Shown here in pieces: positions 55,807 through 64,000 of a stretch of DNA of 64,000 bases. The notes under the pieces are model-generated. The model was given only the letters and a program-made list of their open reading frames with translations, did not search any database and was not told the DNA's origin. Source of the DNA: Morchella semilibera (Eukaryota; Ascomycota; Pezizomycetes; Pezizales; Morchellaceae). Location: positions 248,001 to 312,000 of the forward strand of contig WBVU01000016.1 of NCBI GenBank assembly GCA_009192285.1, in the 5' to 3' direction. Made by a program: the position numbers and the translations under genes. How positions within the stretch are numbered: position 1 is the first letter of the stretch; each line of letters opens with the position of its first letter.

Positions 55807-56621
55807 CTACGAAGGGAAAAAGCTGTCGTACTCCTCTTCCGTGATGATAATCTCATGCACTGTCTCAGGCTTCTGGATCCCGTTATGAATTGTGATATCG
55901 GACGATGATGGCAAAAAGATATCTGTCAATCCCAAAACGCCACTAGTCAGCATTCCACCTTTCCTCGTCAGGGTAGCTAACCACGACCCCACTAGCCATT
56001 TAGCTGTCTAACCAGCTAGCTAAGTAACTGTCCAGGGCCAACAACTAAAAACAAATAATGAAGAAAGAAAGAAAAAAAAAAAAGGAAACGGACCTTGATT
56101 CCAATCGAAACCCTGGGATGTCTTGACGCATGTTATCTATCTCCCACCAACCAACCCAAGAGTTAGCCGACCACACTACATACCACTCACTACACACTAG
56201 CCTAGCGAATTGTGGGGAAGCAAAAATGCGGGGGGGGGGGGGGGGGGGAGAGAAGGCGGAAAAGAGGGCAATAGAGGGAGAGGGAGAGATAAGGGCTTCT
56301 TCTTACCAGTCGAGGAGACCCGTCCCGAACACCCAGGTCGAACACTGAGTGCTCAACACGGCTGACTGAGGAGCCTACAGAAAAAACAAACATCAGCACG
56401 TTTTACTTGATTTCACGCATTCATGAGAGCAACATACTCAGCAGCGATGGCCGCTTCCTGTGGTACATCATTCCCGAGCTGGACGATGACGACGATGACG
56501 ACGATGAGGAAGAGGAAGACGACGAAGTCGAGAGACGGGTGGGTGATGTAGAGCCCGAAGATGAGGCGGAAGAAGGAGACCCGCCGGATCTAGTGGGGAT
56601 ACAGATGGCGGCTGAGGACAT
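55807..56621 (-). CDS. small acidic-tailed orphan protein, four exons
   Basis: Four small exons, 56621-56438, 56374-56307, 56121-56094 and 55922-55807, join in phase to a 131-aa protein; exon 3 has only 28 nt. I do not recognise the family with certainty. The protein has a serine-rich N-terminus with a long Ser run, then RKRPSLLSSSVSRVEHSVFD, LGVRDGSPRLTSQGFDWNQ, DIFLPSSSD and the acidic end EIIITEEEYDSFFPS. All donors are GT and acceptors AG, and the joined core reads like a conserved sequence rather than chance, which is my main reason to call the gene. The Ser run is antisense to an Asp/Glu run, so the reverse strand also looks open there. Intron 2 contains 19 C on the sense strand. Function unknown. 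Confidence 0.6.
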
Positions 56622-59600
56622 GGTCAAGGTAGTTGTCTGCCTTTTTTTTCTTTCTTTTTTTACTTCAAATCCCTTTCCTTTCTATCGTTGTGAAGAGGAG
56701 GAGGGGAAGGAAGGGGGGGGTTGAGTTTCTTTCTTTCTTTATTGGGTACGTGGGTTGGGTTATCGTAGGCTGCTGGTTGATTGAGCCGGCCAGCGCGCGG
56801 AACTTTTGGGGGGGGAGAGGTGGGTAAACCGGAACGGGGTCGATCAAATGGAAGCTTTTGAATCTGCAGACAATGACGAATACCACAGGTTTTTTTATTC
56901 GCAGCGCAAGACGGCAATGACAAGAATAGGAAGAAGTCTGGAGAGTGAAACGACAGCCAGAAAGGAAGTAAAAGGGAAACAAGAATACTATGTTTAGGGT
57001 GGGCGGCGGAGGCGGCGGTAGTGTACAAACAGACGGACCTGAGGTAGAGAGAGAGGAAGAAGAGGAGGAAAGGAAGGAGGAGACGAAACAATAGAGACAA
57101 AAAGGCTTAAGTATGTGTGTATGTTGGGAGGTGGGATTGGGGGGGTGTGGGCACCTATAAATGAGGCTGCGACTGATCAATGACTGACTGATTGACACAA
57201 CCCAAGGCTCATGGTTCCCGGACAGTCTTTCCCAACTTCCCCCCCACCTTGACTCAGCTCGGGATGCATGGTATGACTCCACGTCGCGTCGTTCTTTACT
57301 GGTATCGCTAAATTATTTCTACTAGAGTACATGCATTTACTCTCTACTGACTAACAACTATTTTACTATTGTGTTCTATGGGTTGATTTCCAGACAGTTG
57401 TCGATCGGTTGTTTTATCGGCCTGGCTTGAAGTGTTTTATCTTGTAGCTAAACAGATATCACAGCTATCCTATCGGGAACTTAAGGGTCGCATAAAACGT
57501 TCCTGGGGGGTTGCTATTAGGTAGGGATCCTCCCTCATAGGAAGCAGCTAGCCAGAAAGCAGTCTAGACTTGAACCAACCATCCAAGCCTCATTGCGTCG
57601 TTCATCGAGATATCTGCATAAACGGACGGGGCTTTGTTTTACCTACTGGCTTTTAACAGAAGAAGGGAATGGAAAGGAAGATATCTCCGTTCGCTCAGGA
57701 GGATGGACTTTCTTGATTCCACCACCACCACCTTGAATTTGTAGAGCAAGCCTTCAAAAACCAGGCCTCCAATGGTTTTGTTTGCATCTGAACTGAGCAG
57801 AACTAGACTCCGTTTTTACTTCTCCCCACCAGACCTATATGTAGATGCCTACAAGCAAGTACCTACGTGCAGAGGTCTTTTGCTAAGAGGTAATATTATA
57901 CCCTTAATTGTGGGTACAGCTACTAGTTAGTTAGTACATGTACCCATTGCCTACCCAGCTAGAGTACAAGTAGCTAGCTACAACAAGATAATATAAATAC
58001 AAGACAACGGATCGCCAATTACCGATATCGATCAACACCCCAACCCCCCGACTCCGATCCCGACCGTGACGCTCGACCGCGACCCGCTCTGTTCTATATT
58101 GATTAGATTAGATAAGTAAAAAATAATCCAGTCTGTCTGTCGCATCATTGCATTGCATCGAACCCTCACTCGCAAAAAAAAAAAAAAAAAGGGCCCTCTA
58201 CCTATGTAGTTACAATAGTAGTACCTACATGCGGCTATGTAGCCAAGATACCCGCGCTTGAGCACCCAATCCAATCCCCAATCCCCAATCCCTATTCCCA
58301 AACCCGCAGGACAGAAACAATTACCGAGCTCTGCGTGGATCTGGGTTTGGGGTGAGTGGGGTGCGCGAAACGCACTTCCCGGCGGAAAAATATAAATAAA
58401 CAGATATATAAGGTTGGTTCTAAAAAAAAAAAAAAAAAAAAAGGTCTTGTTTCTGTATCAGGTGTGTTGGTTGGTGGTGGGTGGTGGTAGGGTTTCCGTC
58501 ACCAGCTATCACTGACTGCTACATAGCTACATGTAGCTACTTACATGTAAGTCGTTTCACTATGGGACTACATGTACCTACTACTACATATGGACTGTAC
58601 TGTACTCAGGAAATGACCATCCCCCCAGCCCCCGCGCCTCCCCCTCCTCCCTCCTCCCCAAACGCCACCCCCCCCCCCGGGGATCCAACCTAACCTAGCC
58701 CCCCCAACCCAACCATCCAACATTGCAGGAAAGGAAAAAAAAAATGAAAAAAAAAGGTACCTTTGTGACCTGGGTACCGCATACATTGTAATTGTATATA
58801 TATACCTTTTAAAGTAAAGCAATTCCCCCTTCCTCAATTCCCCCTGTTGGGATTGGGCTGTCGGTAACTACATGTATTGGAAAATAAAAATAAAAAAAAA
58901 CCAAACCAAACCAAACCCAAAGCAGAAAGTAAAACCCCCAACCCAGAGAACAAGAAAGTAATAGTGAACATATAAGAGACAGACAAAAAAGACAATCCCT
59001 TTCTCCACCCCCCCCCCTTCTCCCCCCTCCTCCCCAATCTGGTTCGGCCCGCCGAAATGATAGCAACAGCGTTTTTAGCATCAAAGGTCAGCGGTAAGTA
59101 AGAGGCGGTGGTGGTGGTGGTTGTAATAGTAGTAGTAATAGTAGTATAGTAAACTTGCCTGCATCTATACATACGTATACGAACGGGGGGTATCGTAAGT
59201 GCGCTAAACCGGACAATAGAACAGTAATAGACCACCAAATAACGGTGTCGAAGGGGTGCGAAAGTGAAAGAAGACACAAAAGATATGTATCAAAAAAAAA
59301 AAAAAAAAGTAGTTAAAAGAAGATAAGACCTGAACCAGTGATAATGTAGAAAGAATAGAAAGTCAGAAGGAGAATGGACAAAAAGGCAAGCAAATCAAAG
59401 CAAAAAAACAGCCACCCCACGACTTCCAAGACCCCCAATCAGCAACGCAACGATAAACAGCACAGAAACCACACATATCTCAAACGTTATCCCATTACCG
59501 AAAAAAAAATATGTTCCCAAGTTTCTCCCCAGAATTTCCCTACCAACATACTCCCCTGAGACCAAGAAAAGAAATATTTAAAAAGAGAAAAGGAAAAAAG

Positions 59601-59708
59601 AGCAAGTAAAAATGGACGGACTAAAAAAAAGTAAAAAAAAAAAAGTCCAGAAAAACAAACGAAACTTCATCCCGTTCATATCGTATCAACTGGATCCTTG
59701 TGACTACA
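56622..59708. other. intergenic, low-complexity
   Basis: 3.1 kb holding the upstream region of the orphan gene and the downstream region of the RasGAP gene. It is full of homopolymer and simple repeats: T/C-rich tracts at 56640-56740, A-runs at 58176-58190, 58421-58442, 58735-58756 and 59292-59308, C-runs near 58670 and 59009. ACATGT palindromes occur at 57938-57943, 58530-58575 and 58869. No coding sequence could be supported. Confidence 0.55.
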
Positions 59709-62591
59709 CTACCAGTTCTTCTTCCTCGCAAATCTCTTATTAAGCAGGGCTAGGACTTTTGGCACATTGAACTGAACGTATTCCAGATCTAGTTCATCAT
59801 GGTTGTTCTGTTGCATTTCCAGGAGATCGTCCAGTTTGAGATCAAGCTCCAATAGCCCTCGGTTACGGCCTGAAAGTGAGTCCACTGTGAGCTTATGCAC
59901 CTTTATAGCTAGACAACCCGGTGTTATATCCGGGCCAGGGTCCTGGGGATGTAAACCTTTATAGTGTAGAGAAATGACGAACGTCCCTGGCGAAGGCGAA
60001 GTGATTGTGAAAAAGATATTCGCACGGCTATTTTAAGGTTAATTCAGTCGGTTCCTTGATAGTATTTAGGTTAAATGAACGTACCGATTATCAGGAACAT
60101 TACTCTTCTGAATAACACCCTCCTTCTCCAGCTGCTGATGAGTAAATTTATAGGGTCCGAGCACATGTTGCTTTTGCTGTTTGCTCCTCTGTTTTCCTTC
60201 TGATTGACTGCGTACATTGTGCAGGTAGGATTTATAAGTTTCCAACTGGCTAACCAGGTACGCATTATGATCCCGTATTGTCTTGTAGACCTCATCCAGC
60301 TTCTTTGATTCCTCCAAAACTTTTTCTTTTAACGATCCCAAATGAACAAGTTCTTGCTCGACCTCCTCTTGAAGTATTTGGTAGTTGTCGATATCGGAAA
60401 TAACGCCCATATCTTTCAGCTGATTTAATAACTCCAAGCCCCTCATTCCCTTGCGGAACATCCCCATATCCTTCATTGTCGCCGCAGTATCTGCAATCTT
60501 CCTAAGGTTGAGCGGCCTGCGAACCGCAGGCGACATTGGTGGTAATGTTCGTAAAAGCTGTACAAATACTGACTTTGCCTCCATAAAGTACACATCCTCT
60601 TGGGTGATATCCAGTGCTGCCGAAATGTCTGTAAGGTATGTGTTAGCATAGCCGCCGGAAGGAAGAAACCACCCATCGACCGTACCATCAATGGCACTCT
60701 CCCATCGGCTGAAAAGTGGCAAGTTGATGGCCCTGTTTTCCTTCCGTGGCAGTTGCGGTGGTGCGGACCCTAGTTCCTCTAGGATAATTGAAAGGTGTTC
60801 AGTATCGCGTCCCTATAACCACCTAAGTTAACTCTTGTTTTTTTTCTATAGATTTATCCCCTAAGCTACTTACCAATTCCTTATAATGCTTCTCAAGTAA
60901 TGAATGGGTAGCGTAAACCTCATTCAAAGTGATATTCAACTCCAAGTCCTTTTTAGACAGCGCAACATAATTATCCATCTCCAGCGACTCATAAAAGTCC
61001 CCAACTTCACATAGATCATTCAAAAACTTGTTGATCCGGACCTTATTGTTTGATACAAAGGGGGAAAGCTTTGCCATGTACGGCTCCTTTGAGTATGATG
61101 GTTTGTTGGCCAAATTCTGCAGCATCTTTGCAATCAAAGTCAAAGTTCTTCGCGGGTGCTCAGATGGGACGTTATCGATAAGCATGTATGAACGCGGCGT
61201 GACAATTGCTGGGTTCAGGAATCTCAGGAAGAAGAAACCCCCAATCAAAGTACAAACAACCTGATCCTTTGCATCCGGGTATTTTCTCCTTGTCAAACTA
61301 CGAATCTGTTTACAGATCCACCTAATACCATACGGAGTCTCATTGATGTTATCAATGATTGTAGCCAAGAAGGTATTTGCAAGCTCCATCAACATTGTCA
61401 AACGTGGCTCAATGATCGCCTGCACCTGCGGGTTTGCCGCGGCTTCTTCCGCCGATACACTTCTTGGCATATTGGCCGGCAAAGTACCGGTATCCTCTTC
61501 AACATTCTTAACCATTCGTTCATACACCTTCAATGGGTTGATTTCCAGATTAAGATCCTTCAACTCAATTAGGTTGTTGATCTGTTTCGCCAGTACAACC
61601 TTAAGATAGCTCTGCCCGGGACCACGGCGGGTGTAGGTTGTCATCATACGGGATACTGGGGTATTTGCGCGGAGCAGGGATGAGTATTCCGGGGTGGTGT
61701 CGAATTGAGCCGACAGTACGGACTTTTAAGGTGTGGGTCAGTAATCATTGCGTTGTGACATATTTTTTTACGCAATTAGCAAGGGCACGTACCTGGAACA
61801 TGGTAAGCAGTAAATGCTCTTCACGGCTCTCATATTGGTTCCCGTAGATGGTGAACATGACAGTCTGTAGCAGTGAATCGATTTCAGACATGCTGACCAG
61901 GCGACATAGCGACGCAATGTGCCGGGGCTCAGATTGGAGCAGGAAGAACAGATTTCCATACTGCTGGGTCTTTTGATCGTTCGGGAACGTACCCTCTTGT
62001 AATTCTGACGATTCATCAAAGTGGCTTGCTACCTCATTTTGCTAGGGTGCAATAGCACCAAAAGTTAGCCCTATTGTGCTCCATGGGGAGAAGGGAGCGA
62101 AATATCATGTAAGGAGGTTAGAAACAAACCTCTTCCAAAGCCATTCTGTTTTGAATAAGCAGAGCTATTCGTGAATCCAAATATCTCACATCCTTTTCCA
62201 GCACGAAATTCTTCTTCGATTGCGATGAGATTTTTGCTTTTAGGTCGCGAAGCTTTTTCTGAACTGTAGACACAACGGGAAAACACTAAGTATGAGATTC
62301 ACTTTCCCCCTACGCAATATATAGAAAGAAAGAAAAAAATAAAAAAAAAATAAAGAGAGTAAGCTGACCTCTCGCAAGTTCATCCTCAATCTCAATGTCC
62401 TTATCATGCGCAGACATGGACAGGTACAGCGCAGTAACACTATACCTCTTTGATGCCCTGACCGATCTCGGTCCATCGGAACCAATGGTGTTCTGTCTTG
62501 TAACCGGGGTGAAGCTGGATGTCGCAAAGCTAGACGATGTTGAAGAGGTGGAATTCCTTGCTGAGGGAGCGAGCATTGTGGTGACAGACAT
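59709..62591 (-). CDS. gap1: Ras GTPase-activating protein (GapA/Gap1, RasGAP-C family)
   Basis: Fission yeast Gap1 / Aspergillus GapA-type RasGAP, which switches Ras off in polarity and mating signalling. Eight exons, 62591-62369, 62263-62130, 62041-61793, 61722-60874, 60812-60686, 60628-60085, 60027-59957 and 59869-59709, give 785 aa with phase closing. The N-terminal part has [20 protein letters not shown] and [18 protein letters not shown]. The GAP domain includes [31 protein letters not shown] (arginine-finger region), [48 protein letters not shown] (the FLR...NPA signature) and [20 protein letters not shown]. The RasGAP-C domain follows ([55 protein letters not shown]). The 57-nt intron 60685-60629 is in frame and easily missed. 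The start at 62591 is the second-best supported point; a few in-frame codons lie upstream without ATG. Confidence 0.94.
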
Positions 62592-64000
62592 ATTTGAGGA
62601 TGAGGCTGAGAAGCCAGGCCGCGGCAGCACGGCAGTTACAGTAGGAAGCGCTATGGTGTCGGTAGTGAAAGGAATTACGCGGTGAAGTTATTTGGTTGTG
62701 GTGGGTTAAGCTAAGAGTTGAGGAAGCAGTAGCAGTTGTAGTTGTAGTTGTAGTACTGGGTATGGTAGTAGTAGTCGTAGTGGTGGAGAGGGTGGTTATA
62801 ATGGCGGTAATAAAAGGGATCGAAGCTGTAAGAGAAGACGCGAAGGAGGAAGGAACAAAGAAATAACCGTTAAGAAACTAGTTAGCAGGCTAGTGGACCG
62901 AGCACCGGCGCTGGGTTAGATTAGTTTCCTTTTTTTTTTTTTCTCTCTCTCCTTCTGGTTGCTGGGCGAAACGGTTGTTCAGGTATAGCTTGAGTAAAGG
63001 AACGAGAAACCTTTGGTTGGTTGTGGTTGGCTGGACAGACAGCTAGGGAGATTTCTTTAATGCTGTATGTACGAGTAGCAGAGCGATGGTTGGGGTGGGT
63101 GGAGAGATGCTACTGAGCAATTAAAGGAAGGAATGGATGGAATTGGAAACGCTTCGAGACAACCGGTGTGATGGGATGGCTGGCTGAGGGGAGGGGGGGG
63201 GGTATGGTAGGCTAGCGGGGAGAGGGGGGGGTGGTGGAAGTGGAAGAGGAGTTGAAGAGTGGAGGGATGATGCTCTCACTCCAGGCAGAAGAGAGATCTG
63301 GACCTGATGCGTGATGTATGTAGTAAGGTGTTATTACTGTTATTTGGTGAACTGTCCTATCAGTTGCCGACTTTACCAAATAAGTGATTATCTAGGCAAA
63401 GAGTGAGGACGAACGAGGAGTCGTTGTAATGGATGGATGGAACGGAGGGAAAGAGGGAGGGATTCCGTGTGGGTGTGTGTGTGGTGGGATTGGGGGGGGG
63501 GGGGTAACGAGGAGAGCAGCTGCAGAACAAATGGCGAGCTGCTACTGCTGCTAAGTCTCTGGTGACAAGAGAGATGACAGGAGTCAGTTCTACCAGGTCC
63601 CTCCTCAGGTCCAGAAGTGCTTTCAAAAATAAAAAAATAAAAAAAAAGCAGGTCAGGACCAGGGTTGGTTGGTTGGTTGTGGAACAAGAAGTAACAAGAT
63701 GAAGAAGAAAGGACGCGAATCCGAAACGAAACGCAAGGGAAGAAAATAAAAATAATAAAGATATACAAAAAAATACAATAAATAGAACAGTAATTGGAAT
63801 TCGAGGCGTTGAAAGTTGTCGAATGGTTGAAAAAAAAAAGAAAAAAAAAAAAAAAGGTAAAAAATAAAAAGGGAAGAAAGTAATTAATATAGGACACAAA
63901 CCTATTCGGTCTGAATAGAAAGTAAAAAAGCAGATCACCCAGAAGCAGCAGCAGAGGGGAGTAGCAGCAAAGTAAAAGAGGAGACTTTGAGAACAGGGGG
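62592..64000. other. upstream region of the RasGAP gene
   Basis: 1.4 kb with trinucleotide-like GTAGTT repeats (62735-62758), G-runs (63197-63205, 63222-63230, 63494-63504) and A-runs (63827-63855). On the RasGAP strand this is T/C-rich, like a long pyrimidine-rich promoter and leader. A 192-codon open frame on the minus strand (63938-63360) is nearly all Phe, Leu and Ser and was not accepted. Confidence 0.5.

Noticed and set aside
63360-63938. 192-codon minus-strand frame upstream of the RasGAP gene
   Set aside because: Phe/Leu/Ser low complexity from A-runs and G-runs of the plus strand; more likely promoter or leader DNA.
1-64000. CRISPR array, phage, toxin-antitoxin or biosynthetic cluster
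   Set aside because: Spliced eukaryotic genes throughout; no spaced direct repeats, and no backbone biosynthetic enzyme such as a PKS, NRPS or terpene synthase.

Overview
The window looks like nuclear DNA of a filamentous ascomycete (Pezizomycotina; an early-diverging class such as Pezizomycetes would fit, but that is inference). The reasons are many short spliceosomal introns of about 40-100 nt with GT...AG ends, fungal-type proteins (DASH subunit Dam1, Mis14, Cwh43, GapA-type RasGAP, Nab3, Csr1-like Sec14 protein), and wide intergenic stretches rich in microsatellites and palindromic ACATGT. There are 20 supportable protein genes. No operon, phage, plasmid, CRISPR array or secondary-metabolite cluster was seen.

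Layout. 0-5.2 kb: last exon of ribosomal protein RPS0, a 2.1 kb gap, then an 11-exon DENND6-type Rab exchange factor. 6.3-14.4 kb: a GC-rich block with a mitochondrial J-domain protein, a RING-finger gene with an apparent one-base frameshift (minus), DAM1 (minus), a Csr1-like CRAL-TRIO protein and a HINT-type HIT hydrolase whose second intron holds a 43-nt run of C. 14.9-20.9 kb: an unrecognised single-pass membrane protein and an APH-like kinase, both minus, separated by 2.3 kb of non-coding DNA with a strong inverted repeat. 22.1-28.7 kb: a zinc-less MDR oxidoreductase facing the condensin subunit SMC4. 28.7-35.0 kb: a gene desert with a tRNA-like SINE head and a repeated module of TATA-like box plus hairpin. 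35.0-49.2 kb: a dense block of an F-box-like orphan, prefoldin subunit 3, a LETM1-domain protein, NAB3, CWH43 and a mitochondrial PPR protein. 51.3-62.6 kb: a membrane RBR-type E3-like protein with a 15-bp in-frame minisatellite, kinetochore protein MIS14, a 131-residue orphan built from four exons, and a GapA/Gap1 RasGAP. The last 1.4 kb is upstream, low-complexity DNA.

The genes are mostly conserved housekeeping genes with no shared pathway. Three (DAM1, SMC4, MIS14) act in chromosome segregation and three (J protein, LETM1, PPR) are predicted mitochondrial, but they are scattered on both strands. Splice models were built by hand from donor/acceptor sites, reading phase and remembered family similarity; phase closes for every multi-exon model except the frameshifted RING gene. 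The most interesting leads are the repeated TATA-hairpin module in the desert, sense-strand poly-C tracts inside introns, the C-rich to G-rich switch along GC-rich genes, and the RBR protein with its repeat linker and an optional in-frame intron covering a possible second membrane segment.
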